A model generated the notes under the pieces. That model saw nothing but the letters and a program-made list of their open reading frames with translations, made no database searches and was not told where the DNA came from. 64,000 bases of DNA from an uncultured Aquimarina sp. (GTDB lineage Bacteria > Bacteroidota > Bacteroidia > Flavobacteriales > Flavobacteriaceae), in contig CANMLW010000001.1 in the NCBI GenBank assembly GCA_947498705.1, forward strand, positions 1,364,001 to 1,428,000. The letters are read 5' to 3'. Positions 48,533 through 58,107 of the stretch are shown here, piece after piece. Position 1 is the first letter of the stretch; the number at the start of each line of letters is the position of its first letter. A program made the position numbers and the translations under genes.

Positions 48533-49507
48533 CTAAACACTTCTACTCATAAGGTTCTTTCCGAACGAGGTCAGTATTGCTTTCTTATCTTCAGAAACAG
48601 GAAGTGTATCCAACACTTCAAAAGCCATATTAGTATACTTTTCTATTTCTAGTCTTGTTTGATGTTTAGCCCCTGTTGATTCAAAAAGAGATTTTATTGC
48701 ATTAATCTTTTCAGAAGGGTCTTCTGGAGTAAGAGTATACAAACTGTTTAATTGTTTTTCTTCATCTTTATTAGCAAACTCCAGTGTTTTAAGATATAAT
48801 ATAGTTTTCTTATTCTCTATAATATCTCCTCCTACTTGCTTACCAAACGTTTTAGGATCTCCGAACGCATCCAAGTAATCATCCTGAAGCTGAAATGCGA
48901 TTCCTAATAGTCTTCCAAAATTATAAATAGCAGTTTTACTCTCTTCGGTAGCATTAGCAACAATAGCTCCCATTTTCATTGCAGCACCGACCAACACTGC
49001 TGTTTTATACTCGATCATCTTTATATATTCTATGATCGTTACATCATCTCTAAGCTCAAAATCTATATCATACTGTTGTCCTTCGCATACTTCTATGGCT
49101 GTTTTTGTAAACAATTGGGCCAGTTCTCTAAATGTATTTCCTTCATAACTTTCAAACAACTGATAGGCATTAATTAGCATTGCATCACCAGAAAGTATTC
49201 CTGTATTTACATCCCACTTTTCATGTACCGTTTTTTCGCCTCTTCTAAGAGGAGCGTCATCCATAATATCATCATGTACCAACGAAAAATTATGAAAAAC
49301 TTCTATCGCCAAGGCTGCATCCATAGCTTTATCATAGGACTCATCAAAAATCTCTGATGTCATTAACACCAAAATTGGCCGTAATCGTTTACCTCCCAGG
49401 TTAAGAATATAAGAAATAGGTTCATAAAGATTGCGGGGCTCTTTATTGATCTCTTTTTCTTTTAAGTACTTCAAAAAGAAATCTTGATACTCAGAAATTG
49501 TATGCAC
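48533..49507 (-). CDS. Polyprenyl (all-trans) diphosphate synthase
   Basis: The 324-residue enzyme condenses isopentenyl diphosphate with allylic diphosphates. It carries GGKRLRP near residue 37, the first Asp-rich motif VHDDIMDDAPLRRG (about 78-91) with no two-residue insertion, GDAMLINAYQ, and the second Asp-rich motif FQLQDDYLDAFGD. An FPP or GGPP product is likely but chain length cannot be set from sequence alone. In the cell it would feed quinone, undecaprenyl and carotenoid synthesis using the mevalonate-derived precursors made by the HMG-CoA reductase branch. Confidence 0.94.
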   Translation of the reverse strand: MHTISEYQDFFLKYLKEKEINKEPRNLYEPISYILNLGGKRLRPILVLMTSEIFDESYDKAMDAALAIEVFHNFSLVHDDIMDDAPLRRGEKTVHEKWDVNTGILSGDAMLINAYQLFESYEGNTFRELAQLFTKTAIEVCEGQQYDIDFELRDDVTIIEYIKMIEYKTAVLVGAAMKMGAIVANATEESKTAIYNFGRLLGIAFQLQDDYLDAFGDPKTFGKQVGGDIIENKKTILYLKTLEFANKDEEKQLNSLYTLTPEDPSEKINAIKSLFESTGAKHQTRLEIEKYTNMAFEVLDTLPVSEDKKAILTSFGKNLMSRSV

Positions 49508-49695
49508 TGTATGTAATTTTTGTGCTAAAGTAAACTAATCTTTTATAAAACTGAAGTTATTTATTTCTCATATAAAAAAACACCTGTTTTATATACTCTT
49601 AGTCCATATAACAGATCGAGTTATGAACCCATGGCTCTTAATAATCTTTGATTGCATTTTACTCAAAACATATATGTTAAAAAAATGCAAAAACC

Positions 49696-49727
49696 ATGGA
49701 AACTTTATTTGTTTTCAAAGTTTCCAT
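49696..49727. promoter_or_regulatory. Palindromic operator in the efflux-operon promoter
   Basis: ATGGAAACTTT (49696-49706) and AAAGTTTCCAT (49717-49727) are perfect 11-bp inverted arms separated by 10 bases. The palindrome covers the -33 box and most of the spacer of the tetR promoter. It is the likely binding site of the TetR protein encoded directly downstream, giving autoregulation. The 34 bases between it and the tetR start show no other structure. Confidence 0.8.
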
Positions 49728-49737
49728 TGTACATTTG
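49708..49737 (+). promoter_or_regulatory. Promoter of the tetR-tolC-MFP-RND operon
   Basis: TTTG (49708-49711) and TACATTTG (49730-49737) match the Bacteroidota -33 and -7 consensus with an 18-base spacer. The tetR start codon is 24 bases after the -7 box. The inverted repeat at 49696-49727 lies across it. Confidence 0.8.
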
Positions 49738-49761
49738 CGATCAAATTAAGTTTCCCCCATA

Positions 49762-50361
49762 ATGAAAGAAAAGATTATAGAAAAAGCGAATGACATGTTT
49801 TTAAACCTAGGTTTTAAAAGTGTCACTATGGATGACCTCGCTTCAGAAATGGGTATTTCAAAAAAAACTATTTACACTCATTTTCAAAACAAAACAAAGC
49901 TGGTAGAAGCCACAACAGACCATCTGTTTTGCGCTGTCTGTGATGGAATTGATTCAATTTTAGAAGAAAAACTAGATCCAATTGAAGAATTATATGCCAT
50001 CAAAGCCTTTGTGATGCGTCATCTTAAAGATGAGAAAACTGCACCACAATATCAGCTTCAGAAATACTACCCAAAAGTTTATGAAGTCCTAAAGGGAAAG
50101 CAATTTGGGGTATTTCAAGAATGTGTTGTTGACAATCTTAACAGAGGTATTGACAAAGGAGTTTTTAGAAAAAATATCGATGTAGAATTTATTTCAAGAA
50201 TATATTTTATAGGAACCACTGGTATTAAAGATAAAGGAATGTTCCCTAGTCAGCAATTTCCTGTTGCCAAGCTAATGGATGATTATCTCGAGTACCACAT
50301 TTTAGGTATTACCACAGAAAAAGGACGTACAATTTTAAACAATCTTATTAAAGAGCAATAA
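49762..50361 (+). CDS. TetR/AcrR family transcriptional regulator
   Basis: The 199-residue protein has an N-terminal helix-turn-helix (residues about 3-50) with ANDMFLNLGFKSVTMDDLAS and GISKKTIYTHFQNK, the classic TetR signature, then an all-helical ligand-binding domain. It stands first in an efflux operon, two bases before the tolC-like gene, and its promoter contains a perfect palindrome. It therefore probably represses its own operon until an inducer binds. The inducer is unknown. Confidence 0.94.
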   Translation: MKEKIIEKANDMFLNLGFKSVTMDDLASEMGISKKTIYTHFQNKTKLVEATTDHLFCAVCDGIDSILEEKLDPIEELYAIKAFVMRHLKDEKTAPQYQLQKYYPKVYEVLKGKQFGVFQECVVDNLNRGIDKGVFRKNIDVEFISRIYFIGTTGIKDKGMFPSQQFPVAKLMDDYLEYHILGITTEKGRTILNNLIKEQ

Positions 50362-50363
50362 AT

Positions 50364-51725
50364 ATGAGAAACATTTTTTGGTTCATTTGTTTTGCTTGGT
50401 TCTATACCACAACACTATTGGCCCAACAATCAGTCAATTCTTCTACCTATTCATTTACATTAGATGAAGCTATAGAATTCGCATTAAAAAATAGTTATCA
50501 ATCAATTAACGCAAGACGTGATGTTGCAAAGGCTTTAAAAAGAAAATGGGAAACGACTGCAGATGGTCTCCCGCAACTTAATGCTTCTGTCGACTATCAA
50601 AATCAATTAAAACAACCGGTAAGTTTGATTCCTGGTGAGTTTTCTGGAGGTGAACCCGGCACGTTTGTTCCCGTAGTTTTTGGAACCAAACAACAAGCAT
50701 CGGCAACAGCGACCTTAAGTCAGCTTATTTTTGATGGTTCCTACCTGGTAGGCCTTGAAGCTGCAAAAAGTTTTTTAAAATACAATAATGATGTAGAACA
50801 AAAAACACAACTAGAGGTTCGTAAAGGTGTTATCAATGCTTACGGCAGTGTACTTGTTGCCCAGGAAAGCCTTAAGATTATAGAAAAGAATGTAAACACC
50901 CTAGAAAAAAATTATAACGAGACTAAAAAGATTTTTGAGAATGGGCTGGCAGAAGAAGAAAGTGTAGAGCAACTACAAATTACTTTATTACAAACCACCA
51001 GTCAACTTAAAAATGCCGAGCGCCTTGAAAAAATAGCAATGCAAATGTTTATTCTTGCGCTAGGTGTCGATAGTAATTCTTCTATTGTTTTGACCGATAA
51101 TCTAGATACCCTATCTATGAAAAACATAGATCAATCTATTATCGAAAAACCTTTTGTTATCGAAAATAATGTGGATTATAAACTAGCAGAACTTCTTACC
51201 GAACAAAGACGATTAGAATTAAAGTTAGAAAAAAGCAGGGCTCTCCCCTCCTTATCTGCATTTGTAAATTACGGAACTCAGGCCAATAGTAACACTTTTA
51301 CTTTTTTAGATAGTGAACAAAGATGGTTTCAATCTTCGATATTGGGTGCCAGCTTAAAAGTCCCCATTTTTAGCTCTCTAAAAAGAAGTGCCAGAACGCA
51401 ACAAGCCAAAATTGCTAATGAACAATCTAAAACAGATTTTGAGCGTGCACAACAGGAAATTCGATTACAGTACGATACTGCTATTAGTAATTATACTTTT
51501 TCTATAGAAAACTATGAAACTGCAAAGAAAAACTTAACCCTGGCAGAACGAATCGAAAAGAAAAACCAAATTAAATATAAAGAAGGTCTTGCCACTAGTT
51601 TTGATTTACGGCAAGCGCAATTACAGCTATTTTCTTCGCAAAATGAAGTATTAAATGCTATGCTATCTATTATAAACAACAAAGCAGAATTAGAAACGAT
51701 TTTAAACACTCCAAACAATAATTAA
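50364..51725 (+). CDS. TolC family outer-membrane efflux protein
   Basis: The 453-residue protein has a signal peptide (about residues 1-20, LLAQQ) and two OEP domains with long coiled-coil helices, including LDEAIEFALKNSYQ near the N-terminus. It would form the outer-membrane duct of the RND pump encoded downstream. It is two bases after tetR and seven bases before the adaptor gene. Length is normal for the family. Confidence 0.94.
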   Translation: MRNIFWFICFAWFYTTTLLAQQSVNSSTYSFTLDEAIEFALKNSYQSINARRDVAKALKRKWETTADGLPQLNASVDYQNQLKQPVSLIPGEFSGGEPGTFVPVVFGTKQQASATATLSQLIFDGSYLVGLEAAKSFLKYNNDVEQKTQLEVRKGVINAYGSVLVAQESLKIIEKNVNTLEKNYNETKKIFENGLAEEESVEQLQITLLQTTSQLKNAERLEKIAMQMFILALGVDSNSSIVLTDNLDTLSMKNIDQSIIEKPFVIENNVDYKLAELLTEQRRLELKLEKSRALPSLSAFVNYGTQANSNTFTFLDSEQRWFQSSILGASLKVPIFSSLKRSARTQQAKIANEQSKTDFERAQQEIRLQYDTAISNYTFSIENYETAKKNLTLAERIEKKNQIKYKEGLATSFDLRQAQLQLFSSQNEVLNAMLSIINNKAELETILNTPNNN

Positions 51726-51732
51726 TCCTATT

Positions 51733-52899
51733 ATGAAAAAGATACTTACCATATTGCCCATAGCTCTTTTTATCATTTCATGTGGACAAAATAAAACCCA
51801 ATCTATAGATAAGGTTATAGAACAAGGTGACCTTGAAGCATTACGCGCAAAAAGGACCGAAATCATTGCCGAACAACAAACAGTTGCTGATCAATTAAAA
51901 CAATTAGACCAAGCTATTGCCAAATTAGATACCGAAAAAAAGTTGCCCTTGGTAACGACGATAATGGCCAAAGACACCTTGTTTAACCATTATCTCGAAT
52001 TACAAGGAAATGTTGAAACCAAAAAGAATTTGGTATTATATCCAGAAATGGGAGGCATACTTACCAGAGTCTATGTTAAAGAAGGGCAAAAAGTAACTAA
52101 AGGGCAATTGTTAGCAAGCATTGATGACGGTGGTTTAAGCCAACAATTGTCACAACTAGAAGTGCAAGCTCAATTAGCTAAAACAACATTTGATCGCCAA
52201 GAAAGACTTTGGGAACAAAAAATTGGTTCTGAAATACAATACCTGCAAGCTAAAACAAACTATGAAGCACAGCAAAATGCTGTAAATCAAATCAAACGTC
52301 AATTAGCTAAAACCACTATAAATGCACCTTTTTCTGGAATTGTTGATGATGTCATCACCGAACAAGGAAGTGTCGTATCTCCTGGGCAATCTGCAGTAAT
52401 ACGTATCATTAACCTAAATGACATGTATATAGAAAGTGAAGTTCCTGAACGTTATATTTCTTCTATAACCAAGGGCAAAGATGTAGAAGTATATTTCCCC
52501 GTACTAGGAAAAACGATTACTACAAAAATACGTCAGGTAGGAAATTATATCAACCCAAATAACAGATCCTTTAATGTAGAAATTGCTGTACCATCAGACG
52601 GAGGGACCATAAAACCTAACCTTACCGCAAAAGTAAAAATCAACGATTACACCAATGAGAAAGCGATATTAATACCGCAAAGTATCATTTCTGAAAATGC
52701 AGAAGGGGATCAATACACCTATGTAACTCTAGATAAAAACCCTGAAAATATTGCTGAAGCCAAACGAGTAATTATAAAAACAGGAAAAACACAAGGTGAT
52801 TTTATTGAAATACTAGACGGAATTACCAATGGCGACGCTATTATCAGCGAAGGAGCAAGAAGTGTCAAAGATGGTCAACAAGTAAAAATATTAAACTAA
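51733..52899 (+). CDS. RND efflux periplasmic adaptor (membrane fusion) lipoprotein
   Basis: The 388-residue protein has a lipoprotein signal (ALFIISC, Cys17), an N-terminal coiled coil (about 27-67) that is longer than usual before the barrel, a barrel-sandwich domain (KNLVLYPEMGGILTRVYVKEGQKVTKGQLLASID), an alpha-hairpin, and the second lipoyl half with APFSGIVDDVITEQGSVVSPG. It joins TolC and the RND pump. Tight spacing (7 bases before, 6 bases after) supports one operon. Confidence 0.95.
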   Translation: MKKILTILPIALFIISCGQNKTQSIDKVIEQGDLEALRAKRTEIIAEQQTVADQLKQLDQAIAKLDTEKKLPLVTTIMAKDTLFNHYLELQGNVETKKNLVLYPEMGGILTRVYVKEGQKVTKGQLLASIDDGGLSQQLSQLEVQAQLAKTTFDRQERLWEQKIGSEIQYLQAKTNYEAQQNAVNQIKRQLAKTTINAPFSGIVDDVITEQGSVVSPGQSAVIRIINLNDMYIESEVPERYISSITKGKDVEVYFPVLGKTITTKIRQVGNYINPNNRSFNVEIAVPSDGGTIKPNLTAKVKINDYTNEKAILIPQSIISENAEGDQYTYVTLDKNPENIAEAKRVIIKTGKTQGDFIEILDGITNGDAIISEGARSVKDGQQVKILN

Positions 52900-52905
52900 T
52901 ACCCT

Positions 52906-55900
52906 ATGGAAGTTAATAAGAAAAAAGTAGACAAGGAGTTTGGGTTGTCCTCATGGGCAATAAATAACCCAACCACCATCTACGTAATGATAGGTATCTT
53001 TTTAGTTCTGGGACTCACCGCATATTTCTCTATGCCCAGAGAAAATTTTCCTGAAATTAATGAGACCAAAATATACATTAGTGTACCTTACCCTGGTAAT
53101 ACTGCAGAAGATATAGAACGTTTGATTGTTGATCCATTAGAAGATAAACTAAAAAGCGTAAGTAATGTTGTCGAAATACTATCAACTTCTCAAGAAGATT
53201 ATGCTATTATCACGGTCGAGTTTGACGAAGAACTTTCTGTACCAGCAGCCAAGCAAAAAGTAAAAGATGAAGTTGATTCTGAAAAAGCAAACGAAGACTG
53301 GCCAACATTTAACGGTGCAAAAGTAGAACCTAATGTTTTTGACCTGAGTATTTCTGAAGAAACACCCATCATGAATATTAATATCTCTGGAGATTATCCG
53401 GTTGATAAACTAAAAGAGTATGCAGAATACCTTGAAGATGAAATAGGAGATCTTAAAGAAATCAAGAAAGCAGATATTCGAGGAGCACAAGAAAAAGAAG
53501 TCGAGGTTGCTGTAGACATATATAAAATGATGGCTGCCAAAGTAAGCTTTGACGACGTTATCAATACCATACGTAACGGAAACATGACCATGTCTGCCGG
53601 TAATATGATTGCCAGTGGGCAACGTCGTACTATACGTATTTTGGGAGAAATAGAACGTCCATCGCAACTAGATGGATTTGTAGTAAAAGCTCAAAACGGA
53701 GCGGTCTACCTTAGGGATATTGCCAAAGTTACTTTTAAAGAAGAAGACAAAACTACCTATGCCAGAGAATTTGGACATAGCGTGGTTATGCTCGATGTAA
53801 AAAAGCGTTCTGGAGAAAATATGATCGAGGCTGTAGAGCAAATTAACGAAATTCTTGAAAAAGCAAAAGAAAATGTATTCCCTTCTGATTTAAACGTGAC
53901 TGTAGCTAATGATCAATCAGAAAAAACCAACAACCAGGTAAGTGACTTGGTAAACAATATCATCTTTGGGATTATTCTTGTTGTTGGTGTTTTAATGTTC
54001 TTTTTAGGATTTAGAAATGCCCTATTCGTTGGTTTTGCGATCCCAATGTCTATGTTTATGTCATTTATGATTCTATCTGCCCTAGGATACACTATGAACA
54101 CCATGATTTTATTTGCCTTGATTATGGGGTTAGGAATGCTGGTAGATAATGGTATTGTGGTGGTAGAAAACGTCTATAGATTGATGGAAGAAGAAGGCAT
54201 GTCTCGCATACAAGCGGCTAAAAAAGGAATCGGTGAAATTGCGTTTCCTATTATTATCTCTACGGCTACGACCGTAGCTGCCTTTATACCTCTAGGGATG
54301 TGGCCAGGAGTAATGGGGCAATTTATGATCTATTTCCCTATCACCTTATCGGTTGTACTAGGGTCCTCACTTTTTGTGGCCATCTTTATCAATTCGATGC
54401 TAGTCTCTCAGTTTATGGAAACTGGTGAAAAAACACTTACTGTAAAACAACTCATCCGTCTAAGTATTATTCTAGGAGGAATTGGTATTTTTATTTTGAT
54501 CTTTGGTGGTGCTGTAAGAGGATTAGGTAGCTTAATGATTTTTACAGCCATTATGTTTTGGGTGTACAAATATGTTCTTAAAAAAGGAGCCAATTTCTTT
54601 CAAAGAAGGATTCTTGCCTGGTTAGAAAACCAGTATCAAAAATTCTTAGGATTCGCCCTTAAAGGGTGGCGTGCCTATGGTTTTGTTATAGGTACATTTA
54701 TCCTTTTATTTGTTGTCTTTGCCATGTTTGGCGGGTCTGTAGGAAGTCAACGTACCAAAGTAGAGTTTTTCCCAGACAACAAACCCAATCAAATTGTGGT
54801 GTATGTAGAATATCCACAAGGTACCGATATCGACAAAACCAATGCCATTACCAAAGAAATAGAGCAACGCGTGTATGCTGTGGTCAATGACCGTGAGTAT
54901 GTAGAAGGAGAAAATTATAACTTCTTGGTAGAATCTGCTGTATCACAAGTAGGTGAAGGAGCAGGTAACCCACAAACCGATGGGGGTAGTAATGCAGAGA
55001 TGCCTCATAAAGCAAAAATCACGGCTACCATGCGAGAATATAAGTACCGTAAAGGCAAAGACTCTGAGCTATTACGACAAAAAGTACAAGAAAACCTAAA
55101 AGGAATCTATCCAGGAGTAGCTATTTCTGTAGAAAAAGATCCTGTGGGTCCTCCTGCCGGATATCCTATCAATATAGAGATCGAAGGACCCGATTATGAC
55201 GAGCTTATTAATATAGCCGAACAAATGCGTAACTTTATTAATGAGAAGAACATTCCTGGTATCGAAGAGCTAAAAATAGATGTTAACAAAGGAAAACCTG
55301 CCATGCAGGTAGTGATCGATCGTGAAAAAGCAGGAGAGCTTAATGTCGCTGCAGGACAGGTTGGTAATCAATTACGTCGATCTATCTTTGGTGAAAAAGC
55401 TGGGGTTTACAAAAAAGACGGTGAGGATTATGATATTTATGTTCGATTTAATGAAGACAACAGATATAACACCAGTGCATTATTTAACCAAAATATCACC
55501 TTTAGAGATCAGGCAACAGGAAAGTTAAGAGAAATCCCTGTTTCTGCAGTAGCATCGCAAAAAAACACCTCTTCTTTTAGTGCTATCAAACATAAAGACA
55601 CCAAAAGAGTGGTAACAGTATATTCTGGATTACAACCCGGATTTACCGATGCAGGTGCGATCGTCTCCCAAATACAAACAGAAATGGCTAGTTTTAAAAA
55701 GCTACCTAGAGGCGTAGAAATCGATTACACAGGACAGATCGAAGAGCAAGGCAAACAAATGGCTTTCTTAATGGGCGCATTTTTCTCTGGATTGGGACTT
55801 ATCATGTTAATCTTAATTTTTCAATTTAGCTCAATATCTAAGCCAACCATTATAATGATTGCTATCTTCTTAAGTTTTATTGGTGTGTTTGGTGGTATAT

Positions 55901-56403
55901 TGGTAACCGGAGCTTCTTTTGTTATTATGATGACTATGATGGGAATTATTTCTCTGGCAGGTATTGTAGTAAACAATGGGGTGGTACTACTCGATTATAC
56001 TCAATTATTGATTGATCGTAGAAAAGTAGCGCTTAACCTATCAGAAAGACAGCTTTTACCTAATGACGAAGTACTAAAAATCATCATCAAAGGAGGTAAA
56101 GCACGTTTAAGACCTGTATTACTTACGGCAATTACAACAGTTCTAGGGCTTATTCCTTTGGCAATTGGATTTAATGTAGATTTCTTTTCACTATTTAGTA
56201 CAGGAGATCCTAAAATATATCTTGGTGGAGATAATGTAATTTTCTGGGGACCATTAGCATGGGCTGTGATCTATGGATTGATCATTGCAACGTTCTTAAC
56301 CCTGATCATTGTACCTTGCCTATTCTTTATAGTAAACAGAGTAAAAGTAAGGTTTAGAAAACAACGTGTTGCACAAATACCCATTGCTGCAAAAGCTGCA
56401 TAA
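52906..56403 (+). CDS. RND efflux pump inner-membrane permease
   Basis: The 1,165-residue protein is longer than typical HAE-1 pumps (about 1,040). Extra length is seen in the segment after the first membrane domain (about residues 505-560, with extra hydrophobic stretches ILGGIGIFILIFGGAV and GLGSLMIFTAIMFWVYKYVL) and in a loop around residues 665-700. The porter and transmembrane repeats are intact, with the TM4 motif GLGMLVDNGIVVVENVYRLM and its counterpart SLAGIVVNNGVVLLDY. The proton-relay Asp is in DNGIV, with Asn in place of the second Asp of classic pumps. Drugs or lipids are candidate substrates; none is indicated by context. Confidence 0.95.
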   Translation: MEVNKKKVDKEFGLSSWAINNPTTIYVMIGIFLVLGLTAYFSMPRENFPEINETKIYISVPYPGNTAEDIERLIVDPLEDKLKSVSNVVEILSTSQEDYAIITVEFDEELSVPAAKQKVKDEVDSEKANEDWPTFNGAKVEPNVFDLSISEETPIMNINISGDYPVDKLKEYAEYLEDEIGDLKEIKKADIRGAQEKEVEVAVDIYKMMAAKVSFDDVINTIRNGNMTMSAGNMIASGQRRTIRILGEIERPSQLDGFVVKAQNGAVYLRDIAKVTFKEEDKTTYAREFGHSVVMLDVKKRSGENMIEAVEQINEILEKAKENVFPSDLNVTVANDQSEKTNNQVSDLVNNIIFGIILVVGVLMFFLGFRNALFVGFAIPMSMFMSFMILSALGYTMNTMILFALIMGLGMLVDNGIVVVENVYRLMEEEGMSRIQAAKKGIGEIAFPIIISTATTVAAFIPLGMWPGVMGQFMIYFPITLSVVLGSSLFVAIFINSMLVSQFMETGEKTLTVKQLIRLSIILGGIGIFILIFGGAVRGLGSLMIFTAIMFWVYKYVLKKGANFFQRRILAWLENQYQKFLGFALKGWRAYGFVIGTFILLFVVFAMFGGSVGSQRTKVEFFPDNKPNQIVVYVEYPQGTDIDKTNAITKEIEQRVYAVVNDREYVEGENYNFLVESAVSQVGEGAGNPQTDGGSNAEMPHKAKITATMREYKYRKGKDSELLRQKVQENLKGIYPGVAISVEKDPVGPPAGYPINIEIEGPDYDELINIAEQMRNFINEKNIPGIEELKIDVNKGKPAMQVVIDREKAGELNVAAGQVGNQLRRSIFGEKAGVYKKDGEDYDIYVRFNEDNRYNTSALFNQNITFRDQATGKLREIPVSAVASQKNTSSFSAIKHKDTKRVVTVYSGLQPGFTDAGAIVSQIQTEMASFKKLPRGVEIDYTGQIEEQGKQMAFLMGAFFSGLGLIMLILIFQFSSISKPTIIMIAIFLSFIGVFGGILVTGASFVIMMTMMGIISLAGIVVNNGVVLLDYTQLLIDRRKVALNLSERQLLPNDEVLKIIIKGGKARLRPVLLTAITTVLGLIPLAIGFNVDFFSLFSTGDPKIYLGGDNVIFWGPLAWAVIYGLIIATFLTLIIVPCLFFIVNRVKVRFRKQRVAQIPIAAKAA

Positions 56404-56754
56404 TACAACCCCGACAACCTATTCTAAAAGCACTGTATAGTAATACTATACGGTGCTTTTTCTTTTATACCATTTCTAATATAAAACACAATCGTTATTT
56501 TTCAATTGTCTTTCGATCGGTTCTATCGTACATACTTCATTTTGAAAGTTCATTTCAAAAAAAACAAACAACCGACACTGTTAATTCAATACTAATCAGA
56601 TTTACACAAAATTGTCTCATAAAAATCTTCTATGCAATAAAGGTTAAAAAAAAGTTAATCGAACAAAAAGAGAGGAACATTTCAACTCCCGATAACACAC
56701 AGAACATAGCATAACTAAATAAGATTAAATATTACACTAAACAAAAAAATTAAG
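56404..56754. other. Intergenic region after the efflux operon
   Basis: This 351-base gap begins with the operon terminator (56426-56466). An inverted repeat TTTTGAAA...TTTCAAAA lies at 56540-56560 with a 5-base spacer, and a purine-rich stretch is found at about 56668-56678. It is probably the promoter region of the following lipoprotein gene. No coding frame or RNA was identified. Confidence 0.45.
56426..56466 (+). terminator. Terminator of the efflux operon
   Basis: AAAAGCACTGTATAG (56426-56440) and CTATACGGTGCTTTT (56446-56460) form a 15-bp stem with one G-T wobble and a 5-base loop, then TTCTTTT. It lies 22 bases after the pump gene stop. Confidence 0.88.
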
Positions 56755-57993
56755 ATGACGATGATCAAAAAAAATGCACTCTTTATTACCCTTCTAATGA
56801 TTTTGAATTTCTTGTATACAAGTTGTAATAGTAGCGATGATACTGTTGCAGATGAACTCGAAAACCCTGTTAATTTTGAAGAAGCACAACTCTTTGATTT
56901 TATTTTATCAGAAGTCGATGAAGATCTTGTTGAAAGCATTGTTATCAAACAACCGACGATGGTGAATGGAGTACCTGAAAATAAGGGTGAGATAAAAATT
57001 GAACTTGCCTATACCGATATTTCTAAGTTTAGTCTAAAACAAGTCCCATTTAACACTGTAGATTTCAGCATTTCTCCTGATATTGGTGAGCAACATATTC
57101 TTCCTGGAAAAAATATTACTTTCACGATTACTCCTTCCAAAAAAACCGAAGTCACGTTACAATACAATGTTTTGGTAACTGTAAAAAGGTTTAATCCTGA
57201 AAATGAAAAATTAAAAATCAATGCATTTCAATTTCTAAACGCTCAAAACCCAGGGCTGGATGAAGATATTTCAAGTTCAGAAATCAGAAAACATATTTTT
57301 GACAGTTCTTATGATGGCACTATTGTTATGATTGTACCCAACGGAACAGATTTTTCGAATCTCGCTCCTAAAATAACCTACGAAGGAAGTTCTATAACTT
57401 ATAAAACCAAAGCAGGTAGTGCCGAAAATTTTAAAGAGTTTACTCCTGGTACTTTTTTAGATTTCAAATATCCCAATCAAGTTATTATGAGAATTCATAA
57501 TAGAAATCGATCAGAGTTCGCAACCTATCGCGTACTTGTGGATGTTAAAACGCCTATTGTTTTTGATGACGTTACAGCAATAATAAATGATGGAAATACG
57601 GTATCAGGTTTTGACGCGTATGATAACATTATCGGTTTTACCAATTACGGAAACTACCCTATAACCTCGGATATATTTGTTTCTGATATGAACGTTACGA
57701 ATACCCCTGAAGAAGTCATCAAAAATTATTTTATTTCTGTAATACTAAAAGGTGATGATATTATATATACCAACGAAAAAGGAAGGTTGTATGCACAAGT
57801 TAATTTTCCTGGTAACCTGATAGGCACCTTTACTGGTATAACCAGTTATAAAATCGATGCGACATTTAGTATCATAAATAGAAATTTCAGTATTAAAAAG
57901 CGTACTAATGTATTAAATGCAATGCAAGATTTTGATATCTATACTCCTATAAAAATTGAGTTACAAGCCAATGTTTTTGTAAGTGCTCCATGA
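56755..57993 (+). CDS. Predicted surface lipoprotein with Ig-like repeats
   Basis: The 412-residue protein has a lipoprotein signal (NFLYTSC, Cys23 or 21 depending on which of two adjacent ATG codons, 56755 or 56761, is used). Two beta-rich units of about 95-100 residues (about 55-145 and 150-260) each carry a phrase ending in a valine-rich strand (YNVLVTVKRF, YRVLVDVKTP), like DUF5018-type domains. A less regular C-terminal third follows. No enzyme motif was seen. The neighbours do not point to a function. Confidence 0.7.
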   Translation: MTMIKKNALFITLLMILNFLYTSCNSSDDTVADELENPVNFEEAQLFDFILSEVDEDLVESIVIKQPTMVNGVPENKGEIKIELAYTDISKFSLKQVPFNTVDFSISPDIGEQHILPGKNITFTITPSKKTEVTLQYNVLVTVKRFNPENEKLKINAFQFLNAQNPGLDEDISSSEIRKHIFDSSYDGTIVMIVPNGTDFSNLAPKITYEGSSITYKTKAGSAENFKEFTPGTFLDFKYPNQVIMRIHNRNRSEFATYRVLVDVKTPIVFDDVTAIINDGNTVSGFDAYDNIIGFTNYGNYPITSDIFVSDMNVTNTPEEVIKNYFISVILKGDDIIYTNEKGRLYAQVNFPGNLIGTFTGITSYKIDATFSIINRNFSIKKRTNVLNAMQDFDIYTPIKIELQANVFVSAP

Positions 57994-58004
57994 ATTATAC
58001 ATTT

Positions 58005-58051
58005 ACATTTCTTTAGGGTACATACAATGAAATGTACCCTTAAAGAAATGT
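58005..58051. terminator. Hairpin between convergent lipoprotein and rhodanese genes
   Basis: The 19-base arm at 58005-58023 pairs with 58032-58051 with one bulged base around an 8-base loop. No long T tract follows on either strand, so it may be a message-end stabiliser rather than a classical terminator. Confidence 0.5.
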
Positions 58052-58107
58052 CATCATTCTAATCACCTATTTCTAATAAAAAATCTATACAAATAATAGA
58101 TAGATAT

